64,000 nucleotides of DNA from Adiantum capillus-veneris (GCA_014529385.2 CM043944.1:93888476-93952475); one strand, 5' to 3'. Positions 1-11,479 are shown, numbered from the stretch's first letter. Numbers and translations are program-made. The notes: generated by a model not told the origin, from the sequence alone.

Positions 1-770
1 ATGATGACCCCTTCTTGGATCAATGAAAGTTTAACCTTGCCACATCCCTTCAAAACAACTCAAATCATTAGTGCTCTTAAGCATTTGGAAATTCAACACA
101 AGTACTAAAAGAAAGCTCAATCACGACTTAAATTTTAATTCTTTCTCTTGGCCATCAAACAAGATCCATTTTAGTGCTATGCACGGTTTTCGCATTCAAG
201 TCAAGCATTAAAATGCATATCTAATGCCATTTTTAAACATAAAATCCCAACCAACTCTTCATCCAATGTAACTCTTGAACTTGAAAAATTTCACATGCAA
301 ATCACAGACATCATGTCAACAATGGTTATTGCAAAAGGATTGGCTCACGGTGAATATGCCGGGCATGCCAGGACAAACTCAAAGATTTTAAAACCGATAC
401 AATTCCCTTAGGTAATGCAAGCCAAATTCTTTTTTTTTTTTTTTGTTCTTCTTCGAGTTTCACTCCAAGGCAAAGTTTTCTCTTTCAAATAGCTGAATTT
501 TGCATATTGGTATCTCACTCCTCTCAATCAACTCATGGAGAAACACATTTCTTTTCAAGACGGGGAAATGGCTAAGTGGGAACACCGCTTAATAGAAGAG
601 AATGTATTTTTAATTTATTTTTTATTGGTTTTTTTAAATTCTTTTGTGTTTTTGTGTCGACTGGATCAGTGAGATCTGAGCGGCCATCCTCGCAAGGCAA
701 AGAGGGTCAGGCGCGCTAGGATCATAGCAGCGAGGCCAAGGGCAAGGAATGTGTGTTGAGTGTGTAGGTG
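1..770. other. Non-coding AT-rich stretch
   Basis: I see no gene or recognisable element here. There is a T run near 430-445 and short T-rich segments near 605-650. Every frame is interrupted. Confidence 0.5.
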
Positions 771-968
771 GGCACGAGTCTCAGAGAGAGAGAGAGACTT
801 GGTGTGCCGCAACAATCACAGAGTAGGGAGTTCATGGCGGCCAGTAAAACTCAACAGAGAACGAACTCGTGAAGGCTTGTGTGGAGCTTACACGGGTGAT
901 GAGCTTACACAGGCAGGGATACCATCAGCTCGCTGGTGAGTCCGCGAGGCAGGGAGTGAGCTGACGAA

Positions 969-970
<2 letters not shown>

Positions 971-999
<29 letters not shown>
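971..999. repeat. (GT)n microsatellite
   Basis: An uninterrupted GT run. A second, shorter GT run lies at 1092-1109, and a short GA run lies at about 783-796. Confidence 0.9.
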
Positions 1000-1001
<2 letters not shown>

Positions 1002-1140
1002 TGTTTTATGATGGTGGCAAAGGCATATACAGCATGTGTGACTGGGGGCGATATGGGAGGAGTTGCAAATTGCAACTATGAGCCTGAGAAAGTGTGTGTG
1101 TGTGTGTGTTTATGACAAGCGACAACTACGGTAGAAGTCT

Positions 1141-3240
1141 CAAAGATTAGCTGGCCAAGACTCTGAGAAGTTGAGAAGTGTAGATGCACTGTGGCATGAT
1201 GGTAAACTTCAATTGAGTGGGACCGTACCAATCACAATCATTAAAAGAAAATTGGGTTTGTCCATTCGGGTTTGTGTAGCCATTCATGCTCAATTTTGGT
1301 ACCATGAAAGCACACAATCCAATGCAAAAATTACCATAATTGTCATGGTAATGCACACAAATCATCTCTATTTTAGTGTACTAAATTGGGTCAATAAAAA
1401 TATTCAATGAGACACATCACTCTAGGTCTTCTAATCCTTATGATTAGTGATAAACACCAACCATTCATTCTCAACTGGATATGTGGTGCCATTGATACCT
1501 AAATAATGGAAAAATTAAGCCCAGTACCCATCCACATGCTTTCAATTGAAGTTACACTCAAGTGATCAATGTACGTTTGACATTTAATTGCACACATCCT
1601 CTCCTCCACAAAATCAAAGCATTTTATAAATCATCGCAACTTGAGTTACTTTTATCATTATCCACAATTACACGAACCAAATTGGCACAAAATATTGGTC
1701 AATTCAAACCCGGTTTTTACTCATCGCAAAATTAATTGCTCATATCTCAAAGTCCTAATCATCCAAATCAATTGGATTTGTCATTTTGTCTTGTGAGGCT
1801 ACACATTCGATTACGGAAATTCATAGGCCCATACTTCCTTGTGAAAATTACCTTATCCAATCATTTTCAATTGAGGATCAATTCAATCATCATAAATCAC
1901 TTAATCATACATAAACAAATCTTTTAGGCCTTTCAATCATCATAATTGGTAATTGCTCCCAATTATTCATCCCCAATTTGGATATCAAATGTCATTGAGT
2001 AGACACACACACCCAAATTTAGACCAAAATTGTATGCAAAAAATACATCAATTCCACATTGCAATGCTCAAATTTCACACTCTATCAACCATAAGTGAAT
2101 GCATCCATGCTCAATTTCTAAAAAATTAACACTATTTGACCCAATCAAGCAATGCACACGCTCAAAAATTAAGCACAAAAGTTCAAATTTGGCTCAATTG
2201 GCAATGCAATTAGGCTTACACCTAATGATTGCACACACTTTTAATGCACATTTCACAATCAAAAAGCATTTGGGTGCCCCAATTGACCATCAATCATTAA
2301 ATCAAGCAGTCTTCAATCGAGCACACACACTCAAAGTTTGCCCCATTTTTTGGCAAAAAGGCATAACCAATGATTGGAATTAGCCTAGCATTCACATCAA
2401 TTACATGATTGCATACTCATATATCATCAATTCCATCAATTTCTATGCATGCACACACTCAAGATTAGGTGCATATACACTTGGATTTTATGACAGTTTT
2501 TTCCTCCTTGGTGCATTACACACACAATGATTTTTATGCACACAAATGAATTCTTGATGAGAATTAAGCATTATCTTGATACACACAGAGTTCACTAGTC
2601 AAAATTTGACCATCAATATCATTCCAAGTGAATCAAATTAGGTGCAAAGTGTAGGTCAATTGATTTAACACCTAATTTTAGTAAATAATTAGCACACATT
2701 AAACCACATTAATCAATCAAGAATTGACATCAGCAAGTGAGTGTACTTACATCATAATCACACTCCAAGATATTCCTTTGCTCCAGATGAAGATGCATTA
2801 TTGCACACACAAGTGTGCACCATCAAATTGGCTCCAAAATTGACCATTGTAGGCCAAAAAGCAAACACTCAAATAATCAAATTAGGCATAAATTAGCATA
2901 ATTAACTTGATTAGAGTGATGATTCCACCTCTTAAAAGGGGATTTAACATACATTACACTTCAATGTCAGTGGTTAGGTTAGCAAAGTTAGTCAAAAATT
3001 AGTAAAAAATAGCATAAAATTAATATAATTAGCATGGAAATGAAGCAAAATTAGTAAGGGTTAGTATGAAATTAGTGAAATCGGGGGTGGAATTGGGGGT
3101 TTGGGGTATTCATAACTCAAACATTAGATTCAATTACTTGCACAACATCATCAAATCAAACCAAAATTGAGTTACACACACTGAAAAACCGATAAAATTA
3201 GTGATAAAATTACTCTATTCTAAACATCCTATACTCACTA
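1141..3240. other. Non-coding stretch, possible LTR-element interior
   Basis: About 2.1 kb without a supported gene, rich in recurring short words such as cacacac and caattgg. It lies directly inside the primer-site end of the minus-strand LTR at 3264-4040, so it may be the non-coding interior of a large retrotransposon derivative. That is inference: the other end of such an element is not visible. Confidence 0.4.
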
Positions 3241-3263
3241 GCTTAGGTTATCGATCCCCAGCA
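3241..3263 (-). other. Primer-binding site next to LTR end
   Basis: On the minus strand TGGTGCCACTGCTGGGGATC follows the LTR end. It resembles the complement of the plant tRNA-Asp 3' end, with a few mismatches. A second copy at 3553-3576 reads TGGCGCCACTGCTCGGGATC. The tRNA assignment is from memory of plant tRNA-Asp. Confidence 0.6.
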
Positions 3264-3864
3264 GTGGCACCAAATGTTGGGGGCAATCGTAGCATAGCCT
3301 AATCAATCCAAGACCAAAAAAATTATCAATCCTAGGATCGACAACCCAGCTAGGGCATTGAAGCACAAGCATCGGATGTATCGAATGAGAGGATTCAAGA
3401 GTATACTTATCCAATGCAATAGAGATTAGTCATTAATCACTAACTCTAATCAATCATCAAGCAAGCATCACCTACACACATTAAGCCCACTGAAGTCCGA
3501 CTTACCATAGACTAGAATCTCTAAGCACACTCTTGATAAGCACACACTAATTGCTTAGGTTATCGATCCCGAGCAGTGGCGCCAAATGTTGGGGGCAATT
3601 GTAGCATAGCCTAATCAATCCAAGACCAAAAAAATTATCAATCCTAGGATCGACAACCCAGCTAGGGCATTGAAGCACAAGCATCGGATGTATCGAATGA
3701 GAGGATTCAAGAGTATACTCATCCAATGCAATAGAGATTAGTCATTAATCACTAACTCTAATCAATCATCAAGCAAGCATCACCTACACACATTAAGCCC
3801 ACTGAAGTCCGACTTACCATAGACTAGAATCTCTAAGCACACTCTTGATAAGCACACACTAATT
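3241..3864. repeat. Tandem duplication, 2 x 312 bp
   Basis: The block starting gcttaggttatcgatccc at 3241 is repeated at 3553 with only a few differences. Each copy contains the primer site and the terminal part of the LTR, so the LTR/interior junction itself was duplicated. Confidence 0.9.
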
Positions 3865-4040
3865 GCATTGGTGTTGACCTCTTCAATCACCACATGCCAA
3901 TCAAGGCACATTAAGCCCACTGAAGTCCGACTTACCATAGACTAGAATCTCTAAGCACACTCTTGATAAGCACACACTAATTGCATTGGTGTTGACCTCT
4001 TCAATCACCACATGCCAATCAAGGCACTTCATTAAAAGCT
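3264..4040 (-). mobile_element. LTR fragment (3' part) with internal duplications
   Basis: The sequence is the reverse complement of the 3' third of the complete LTR at 5952-6926. Read on the minus strand it ends in CCCCCAACA, followed by a primer site at 3241-3263. Homology stops near 4040, so the 5' two thirds of the LTR are absent. The fragment holds a 312-bp direct duplication and a nested 118-bp duplication, both listed separately. It belongs to the same family as the LTRs at 5952 and 29288. Confidence 0.75.
3789..4024. repeat. Tandem duplication, 2 x 118 bp
   Basis: A block starting cacattaagcccactg occurs at 3789 and at 3907 with essentially no differences. It lies inside and beyond the second 312-bp copy, so it is a separate, apparently recent event. 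Confidence 0.9.
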
Positions 4041-4900
4041 ACACACACACACACACATTAAGAGAAATATGGAACTTGCATGGGCCTTGTAAGGAATCTT
4101 AATTTTTAGGGATTAAAGCTAATGTTGTGTGGGGTTAAGGGGGCAAGGGCATTGAAGAACATAGTTTTGAGTAGGCTTTTCTAGCCTTTTTTTAGACAAA
4201 TGTAAGATGTGGACCTAAGGGGTTACTTTCTCTCTCTAACTTTTTTAAAGTGAAGGAAGCATAGGGATGTGACCACATTAGCAAAAACGTGGGTCACTAA
4301 GAGTCAAAATTTGACTTTTTAAAAAAAAAATCATTTTTATTTATTTTTTACTTAAAACTCCCTCCCAACATATATCCAAAAATCGGTTCTCTCCTCCTCC
4401 TCCCTCCTCTCTCCCTCTCCTCTCCCTCCCCCCCCCTCCCTCCCTCTCTCCTCCCATCTTCCTCAATCTCCCTACCCCTCCCCCTCTATCTTTTCATCCT
4501 TTGCTTCCTCACGCAACAGCTTCCATGGTGCTCATGGACATCACAAATGGTTTGCTTCCACCACCACGTACTCCACACACCAAAAACATACATATTCAAT
4601 TACCCACGACGTTTGCACCGAAGACCGCATGTGAGGGTGATCAAAGGTCATCACAGGAAGGTCGCACCGCTCGTGAGACCAATGTTGACATTTGGGTGGA
4701 CATCCATTTGTACCCTTACGATCCTATAAGCCACTTCCATCCATCCTTTAATAGCCTTTTGCCATTTCTTTAATTTCTTGGGAGGGGAGAAGCAGGCTTG
4801 TTAGGCTATTGCAAGCGGTTGTGTATGGATGCAGGTGCTTCTTTGCATATGTGGATACATGAATGTCAAACTCTTCGCCTGTGACGAACAATAGTGCGCT
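4041..4900. other. Non-coding stretch with polypyrimidine tract
   Basis: No supported gene. The notable part is about 4385-4495, an almost pure C/T strand built of tcc, ctc and ccctcc runs. The open frames at 4501-4773 have no recognisable content. Confidence 0.5.
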
Positions 4901-5183
4901 TCACAGAAAACAAATCAATGCATGAGCCTGCGCATCCTTTACATCCCAACGAGATTGTTCTGCCATAGGTAAAACAACTCTAATAGTAGCAATCCTTGCA
5001 GCAAGACCTGTAACATCCTCAGAACCAGGACGTACATCAATGCCTTGCACAATATTCCAGACACCCTTTGACACAAGAACATGTTGCATCATGTAAGCCC
5101 ACATAGGGTAATTGTCCCCATCCAACCTGTCCTTCGCAACAAACATCTTGAACACATCTGTGTTGTTATCAGCCATGGTAAAT
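4901..5183 (-). pseudogene. Ty1/copia gag N-terminal fragment
   Basis: The open stretch starts at a MADNN methionine near 5176 and contains LDGDNYPMWAYMMQHVL followed by a W..VQG motif. That is the typical start of plant copia Gag (UBN2-like domain), which packages element RNA in the cytoplasm. It stops after HALICFL, where intact Gag would continue for several hundred residues, and no protease, integrase or RT follows, so this is a 3'-truncated remnant. Upstream on the same strand lie a leader, a primer-like site and a short LTR. A relative with the same leader and gag start occurs at 24360-26480. Confidence 0.8.
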
Positions 5184-5520
5184 GTTGCACCTGATGTGAA
5201 AAATGCTCGAAAAGAGAAGAAACAAAGCGGGAACAACAGGTGCTATATAGCACAAACTGTAGAAGACTCTAAGGCACCTGTTATGCAAAAAAATGGCACT
5301 GACTAAATTTTGCACAAAAAGACGAAATAGCCTGTGCAGTACCGCATGTAGTGGAAACGCAAGCCGAAATAAGCCCGAATCAAAATCTGAGCAGATTGAG
5401 CTCTACGAGCAGACCTGAAATATTTGTCCACCTGCAAACACTTGCCAAAGATCACTGAAATTGGAGAAAGTGAGCTGGCGTGTGTTGGAGCAGCTGGCGA
5501 CTAAGCTCGAGAGGACGCAA

Positions 5521-5535
5521 CCTACTATGATGCCA
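5521..5535 (-). other. Primer-like site of copia remnant
   Basis: On the minus strand TGGCATCATAGTAGG lies 2 bases inside the LTR end TTTCAACA. It resembles the tRNA-iMet site TGGTATCAGAGC with changes. Confidence 0.45.
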
Positions 5536-5537
5536 AT

Positions 5538-5750
5538 TGTTGAAATTAGGGTTGCAAAGAAACACATAGAGCTTGGAGAAGATGAAGGAATCTCAAGGCA
5601 CACAATAGAGAGTGTGTTACTTAGTGTGCAATGGAAAGATAGATAGCCCTAGAGTGATGGGCGTATATACAATGTAGGGGGGGGAAAACCTCCTAAAGAA
5701 GGAAAAAATGCCCCGGTGTTCCTAGTGTGTTCACACACATCACTACCACA
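5538..5750 (-). mobile_element. Short LTR (about 213 bp) of copia remnant
   Basis: The minus strand starts TGTGGTAG and ends TTTCAACA, giving TG...CA termini. It contains a TATATAC word upstream of the leader and gag. The outer boundary is an estimate, because no second LTR or target duplication was found. Confidence 0.45.
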
Positions 5751-5951
5751 TGTATATGGTAACAAAAAATTCACTTTGCATGATTGTTCACTATACTTCA
5801 TGTTTTATTTATCCAAGTTGGCCTTTGATGCTCATTACTTGTTCTTATGATTTGCAGCTCAACATTTCTTCCATGGACTTTCTTTCTACCATGTCAACAT
5901 GTTTTGCCTCACCCGCACACGAGGACGTGTGCAAAATTAAGAAGGGGGGAA
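5751..5951 (+). pseudogene. 3' end of an LTR element interior with polypurine tract
   Basis: An open frame ends HEDVCKIKKGG just before the LTR, a layout typical of the last codons of a retrotransposon polyprotein. The purine run attaagaagggggga at about 5936-5950 directly precedes the LTR start and fits a plus-strand primer tract. Only about 200 bp of interior remains because the opposite-strand copia LTR abuts it. I cannot tell copia from Ty3 from this fragment. Confidence 0.55.
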
Positions 5952-6926
5952 TGTTAGCAACGACTAATACAGGCTACACTGATTATGCATCAAGTGCGAG
6001 ATATGCTATGGATGTGCACAATCTTCCCTACTCACTTTATAAAAGGTCTTGGGCTCATTGGAAGTTCCAAAGTTGTATATGCTAGCTAGGAGGCTCAAAC
6101 TTAAACCCATAGTATAAAGGATTGTGGTGAAAGATTTTATAAGGAAGCCTTTATGCAAGGAGGCTTCATTCTTGAGTATCCACTCTTGAGGATCCACTTT
6201 TGAGAGCTCTCTCTCTCTTTATTGTTCACTCTATGGATGGCCTAACCTTGAGCTTAATGCCCATGCTTAAGAGGCTAGTGCTAATCCATTGTAATTAGAG
6301 AACCATTCTTAATCTAATCTCTACTTTCTTCATTAGTCTCAATTCTTCTATTCCATTATGTCATGAAGTAGTTTCACCTTTCTCATTATTTTAGATTTGA
6401 GTGTGTGTGATGACTTCTTACTTATTAGCCACTCATATCCTTCTATGAGCATTCCATTTGTGATATTTAATATCTCTAATTAGGTTGATTAAGTTGGTTC
6501 TCAATCTTGTGATTAGTGTATGTGCCCTATTGTTTGCTTGTGTGTGGATGGGTTTTATGAAACTCTAGCACCAATTCACCTTGTGTGTGTAGCTTTTGAT
6601 GAAGTTCCTTGATTGGCATGTGGTGATTGGAGAGGCCAACACCAATGCAATTAGTGTGTGCTTATCAAGAGTGTGCTTAAAGATTCTACTCTATGGTAAG
6701 TCGGACTTCCGTGGGCTTAATGTGTGTAGTGATGGTTGATTGATGATGTGATTAGAGTTAGTGATTAATGACTAATCTCTATTGTATTGGATGAGCATAC
6801 TCTTGAATCCTCTCATTCGATACATTCGATGCTTGTGCTTCCATGCCCTAGCCACGTTGCCGATCCTAGGATTGATAATTTTGTTGGTCTTGGGTTGATT
6901 AGGCTATGCTACAATTACCCCCAACA
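5952..6926 (+). mobile_element. Complete 975-bp LTR
   Basis: It starts TGTTAGCAACG and ends CCCCCAACA, with a polypurine tract on its left, so it is a 3' LTR. A TATAAAA box lies at 6038-6044. Two more copies, both on the minus strand, occur at 3264-4040 (3' part) and 29288-29920 (5' part). Its right edge enters LINE sequence at 6927. Confidence 0.85.
6038..6044 (+). promoter_or_regulatory. LTR TATA box
   Basis: TATAAAA sits about 90 bp inside the LTR and is followed by a G-rich start region. The partner LTR at 29288-29920 has this word mutated. Confidence 0.55.
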
Positions 6927-6987
6927 TTTGCCATAAGAGACCCAATCATTATAGTCCGATAGTTGTTTACATTCTTTACATCGTCCT

Positions 6988-8502
6988 TTATGCAACCCAA
7001 TTAGTACTCCAATCATAAGGCATACCATGTTGAAGTGAAAGGTTGAGCATATCGCACATCCACTTATGTGTAAAATCTCCCATCCATTTGATCATCTCGG
7101 GCTTGATACTTTGAAGATCTCCCGCTTTGCGAGTGGCCAACTTTTCAAGCCCATTGCATACATCCTCAATAGTAAAAAAGAGGGCGTACATGGGAGTGAA
7201 CCATAAAATGGAATTTTTTAGCATTTGGTTGCTCATATAATTGGCTACAATGTGTGTACATATCCACCAGACTCAAGTTACCAAAATTATCAACTCGCTT
7301 GCCGCTCAAGTTACTCCAAAATCTTCCACATGCACGTGCCTTTTCTCGGACTTGAAAAATTTGTTGCTTTAATTTCCATCTTCTTTTGAATCAATGCCTT
7401 GCATGTATGCAAATGACTTTGATAGTTTTCTTTTTCCATAGTTGCATCAAGCTTTATCAAGGACTTTGAGCCTTGACATTCTTTATCAAACCATATTTTG
7501 TGTGATCTATCTTTGTTGATACCATGGAGATGCTTTATGGAATATCATTCTTCGGCACAAGAACAATTAACTTTTTTGAAAGCTTCCCATTTTGTTTTCA
7601 ATGGTGCGTCATATTGAAGCTTTGTCATCCATACTTTTACTCAACCATTTCAATGTACATTGGTGGCCTGTTTTAAATCCATACATAGTGATAACTTCTC
7701 TTCCCGTTGGCGAAGACTATCATGCTTAGTTGCTTCTCAACATGCAAGGTCAATACATAAGGTCGGATGGTCTGATTTTGGGTTCCATTGTCCAAACATA
7801 AAACTCTTTATGCGATACATGATGACTTCGAAGAGTAGCATATAGTCAATCACACTATCCCCATTATGTTTTCTACATGTAAATCCATTGGTTCCACTCC
7901 ACAAAGGTACACCATTGGCAATGAGCAAACCCATGCTATTACAGAAGTGTAAAAGTAACTTTCCATGGTGATCCAGCTCTTTCTCATCCATTGAAGTACG
8001 ATTATACAAGTGAAATTCCTCCAACTCCCTTGAAATGTATGGCATATCAAATTGTTGAGTATCCGATGTTGCAATGTTTTTTTGCAAGCATTCATATTCC
8101 CAAATACAATAACATCATTGTCGCCTTTGAAATAAGTAATGTCCTCTTCTAAATTAAAAAATGGCTTATCTCTATCTATGCAAGCATAAAAGGGGGAATC
8201 ATCATGAAGAATGTAGCAATCGGCTACAAAAATGGGTGCTCTTTTTAGTGTCATAATTTTCAGCCATACATCACGTTTGTACTTGTCATCTTTCGCAACA
8301 ATTGATACAAAATCTTCCATTCCTTTCTTAACCATACATCCTCCCCTCCTTTGCCTCTTGGTTGCTTGGGATTCTTTGACCACATCAATGAATGTATATT
8401 GTAATCCTCCAAGCCGTTAATCCTTTGTGTATCATGCTCCCAAGTTTCAACAAGAAGTACAACATCGGCTTTGCTTGTTAGTTCATCAATGCCAACCCCC
8501 AC
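6988..8502 (-). pseudogene. LINE copy 1 ORF2: endonuclease and RT start
   Basis: Successive fragments in shifting frames match the intact ORF2. The endonuclease part has VLLVETWEHDTQRI (8502-8260) and DSVIDYML near 7850. The region before the palm domain has EDVCNGLEKLATRKAGDL (7236-6988). In the endonuclease GDMNA motif the D is changed (GNMNA). Multiple frameshifts and stops make it inactive. Confidence 0.85.
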
Positions 8503-8689
8503 ATTCCATGGGTATCCATTAAAATTTAAAGAATATTTTCAATTATAACTTGGCCTCATAGGTCGCGCATCCTTATTTTCTTGAGGGACTTGCTTCCTCC
8601 TTGGGCACATTTTCTTTTTCTTTGTGAGAGATCTTCTTGTTTTTCTTATTCTTTTTCTCATATGCCTTCTGACGCATATTTTGTTGCTT

Positions 8690-9529
8690 AATAGTGCAAT
8701 CTTCACATACAAAACATTTTGTATCCCTCAAATAGATCCAACTATTATCAAGGATAATCTTTCATTTGGTCTCATCCGGCATGGTTCATACAATTGGTTG
8801 TTCTCCCAAACAAGGAGCTCCTTACTTACCCACTCTATGTGCTCCATAGACCATAACTCTAGACATGCCAAAGTGGGTTTTGAAGAAATATTTGATAACA
8901 ATGTCAAGAGAAGGAGGCATCTCTAACTTCTCTTTGGGAATTTCATAAATAACAATGTTCTTGGAACATCATTCCCGTTCCTTCAACTCCTCCACATCCA
9001 CATTCTCAACATTCTTTGTTTGAGCCATAGCTTGCATGAGGGAGAAATTAGGAACTACATTGCTACCATATACATCATCCCAAGTCTTGTTTGTGCATAC
9101 ATTTTTCATGTTGCATACATCCCGTCTCATGGTGTCAAATTTCTCCTCTTTCAATACATGGTCATGCTCTACTTTGCTTATGTGCTCCTTCAAAGCATTT
9201 AAGTCCACAAGAGAGCATTTACAATCCTTGACTTCCTCTTCAAGCTGCACCAAGCATGTTGTTTGCATCTCAGGTGTCCTTTTGAAATTCTCATTCTCAA
9301 TCACAAGAACCCTTAGCATGCCATTCTCCATTGCAAGTGCTCGCAAATCTTCACCTTGTTTGTTTATGGTCTCTTGCAATGATACTAAGTATGCCATGAT
9401 CATGGTTTTCAATGTTGTTGGTTGAGTTGCTGTGTTGTTGTCTCCACATTTAGGAGATTTTATATCATTTTCTACAATGGTTGTGGACCTTGTTGAGAAA
9501 GAAGAACCCTTGTGAGTGCCGGAAGACAT
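8690..9529 (-). pseudogene. LINE copy 1 ORF1 (coiled coil, RNA-binding start)
   Basis: The first 186 codons (9529-8969) are open: a Ser/Thr-rich start, a long Leu/Glu heptad region (roughly residues 60-130), then VDVEELKERE. The following RNA-binding part matches copy 2 but is out of frame. ORF1 proteins bind LINE RNA as trimers. Copy 2 carries two stops inside the stretch that is open here, so this copy is the better guide to the ancestral N-terminus. Confidence 0.75.
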
Positions 9530-9756
9530 TGTATGTAAAATAAGAGATGAGAGTCAACTTTCTTGAATCTATTCACTTTAAAAATGTTGCTACAGATATG
9601 CCTTCCATAACTTTGAAATTTTTAGTCTTTACATCAATGTGTAGAGGGCGTTGTGCTCTTCAATTCAGGCTATGGATCACCCAAATTGGAGTTCAAATGA
9701 AGAAGTTATAATCAAAAGAGCAAGTTGTTGTCTACTAGGTCAGAAAACGGTTGCAC

Positions 9757-9758
<2 letters not shown>

Positions 9759-9822
<64 letters not shown>
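9759..9822. repeat. (GA)n at LINE junction
   Basis: A pure GA run that directly abuts the LINE copy 1 5' UTR on the left. On the right it abuts sequence related to a LINE 3' UTR (9823-9905). Confidence 0.95.
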
Positions 9823-9824
<2 letters not shown>

Positions 9825-9905
9825 TATTTACCATACTCCGGATGTCACATATGACCCATGCACCAAAACATGCATACAAAAGAGTGACTCCTCTCACTAT
9901 GAAGA
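9823..9905 (-). mobile_element. Remnant related to LINE 3' UTR
   Basis: Words such as cacatatgaccc and gagtgactc occur in the same order as in the 3' UTR of LINE copy 2 (about 41184-41252). As there, they lie just to the right of the (GA)n tract. The match is short and diverged, so the call is tentative. Confidence 0.45.
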
Positions 9906-10041
9906 GGGAATATGTTGTTACATTGAATCAACGACTCGGAGAACGGTTTGGTTTGGTGACTCCTAGTGACTAAATGGGTACAACCTTAGGGTCACAAAAA
10001 CAAGACAATACAAAAGGAGAACAAAAAAAGGACACTAGATG

Positions 10042-10629
10042 CTAAGGGGTATTGTTTGACGATGTTGTAGACGACTTGGGAGAGCCAAACTCATGTATGA
10101 TCGCCTTCCCTCCACAATACACAGCCCACTTGCCTTTGGCTCGCGCCACGTGCAGTTTCTTTAGCTCTTCACCTTTGCACTGGAGTTGTAGCGGGGTGAG
10201 TTCCTCTGCTATCCAAAACCTGGTGTCTTTGAGAAGACAAGATTGTTGGAGTAGTCGGACCCGGCCTTCTTTATTCCTGAATTCAAGAATCGCTTGTCCA
10301 CTTGGTATGAGCTTGTTGGGGTTCCTGATAGTGATACATTCTATCGCATCATAGTCGAGGTTTATTGCCTTGAGGGTTTTGTTGAGGAAGTTGAAGAGCT
10401 CAGAGAAGTCATTCTTAGTTTTTTCCCATGTTTTGGGTAATCCACCAATGCGAACCTTCAGGGAGTTCTCTTCTTGTAGTCGTTGTTTTCGAACACAAGT
10501 CTTCACTTTAGCAAGCATTTCCGAATGGGCTTGGGTAGCCTTTGCTTTGACTTCCTTCACCTTGTCGGTCGTGAGATCAACCATAGAGTCAAATAAAGCC
10601 TCGAGCTTGCTATTTTCCTCATGACCCAA
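10042..10629 (-). CDS. LINE ORF1-like protein of a second family
   Basis: A 195-codon open frame. It contains LKVRIGGLPKTWE (about residues 57-69), then a region ending IAEELTPLQLQCKGEEL (about 143-159) and AVYCGGKAIIHEF. That spacing fits the RRM plus C-terminal domain of L1-type ORF1 RNA-binding proteins. It differs from the ORF1 of the two GA-flanked LINEs. No ORF2 is attached; a minisatellite and (CA)n tract follow on the right. It is probably a fragment of another LINE, and I cannot place its true start. Confidence 0.6.
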   Translation of the reverse strand: MGHEENSKLEALFDSMVDLTTDKVKEVKAKATQAHSEMLAKVKTCVRKQRLQEENSLKVRIGGLPKTWEKTKNDFSELFNFLNKTLKAINLDYDAIECITIRNPNKLIPSGQAILEFRNKEGRVRLLQQSCLLKDTRFWIAEELTPLQLQCKGEELKKLHVARAKGKWAVYCGGKAIIHEFGSPKSSTTSSNNTP

Positions 10630-10898
10630 TCGAGGTCAGCTTGGAGTTGCTCGATGTGATCAAGTTTGCTTGAGGCTGCTACAATGGCAGTGGAACTCTG
10701 TCACGTTCTTGCGAGGGTCTTTGGAGTGTTTAGTTTTTCCATGTCTCTCCAATGATGATGGTAGAGAGGGCAAAGTCTATGGCCAGTAGATTAATGCCCA
10801 CACATTGTGGTGGCCAGTAGGCTATGGCTTGATGTCACAGCAAAGGTGAGCAAGAGGCTTTAAAAATGTTGTTCGATGCAAGCAACAAAGGAGGTAGC

Positions 10899-11057
10899 AG
10901 GGTGAGGAACCTGGCACGCAGCAGCACAATCACAAATTTGTACTTCAACATGGTGAGGAGCCTGACACGCAGTAGGGCAAGCAATGAACATGTGCTTTCG
11001 AAGGGTGGTGAAGAGCTTGACAAGCAACAACGCGTTGAAATTTGGAAAGGATTTGGG
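10899..11057. repeat. Minisatellite, about 3 x 53 bp
   Basis: Diverged copies begin ggtgaggaacctggcacgca near 10899, ggtgaggagcctgacacgca near 10952 and ggtgaagagcttgacaagca near 11005. Confidence 0.65.
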
Positions 11058-11156
11058 CGGGCTGGGCTTAACACCCCCCTCGCAGGGTTTCCCCTTGCAC
11101 TTGGGTGGGGACTGGCAATGGCAAAGAAACTAGGGTTTTGGCTACAGAGGGTTTTC

Positions 11157-11266
<110 letters not shown>

Positions 11267-11479
11267 GAGAGGGGGATAGAGAGAGAGAGAGAGAGAGAGA
11301 CAGAGAAGCAGATTGACATGCCAAAACAAAAAAAGCTATTGAGAGCCTTTATATATATATATATATACAAATATAAATATAAGTGAACTAACCATTATGC
11401 AATCTCCACTTAAGATTGTCTTATAACTTATTGTATCTACACGATGCCATAAAGCATGCAATCTCCACTTAAGGGTGGC

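Larger units (their letters stand above)
6927..9758 (-). mobile_element. LINE copy 1, 5' half (decayed)
   Basis: The nucleotide sequence matches the intact LINE at 41095-45770 from its 5' end to the middle of the RT domain. It begins at a (GA)n tract (9759) and is cut at 6927 by the 975-bp LTR, within the sequence that reads ataagagaccc in both copies. The frame is broken many times. The missing downstream part resembles the LINE piece at 29921-30195. Confidence 0.85.

Noticed and set aside
2099-2383. A 94-codon open frame
   Set aside because: Composition matches the surrounding AT-rich non-coding DNA and no family is recognisable.
9651-9973. Open frames through the GA run on both strands
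   Set aside because: They encode only Arg-Glu or Ser-Leu repeats made by the microsatellite.
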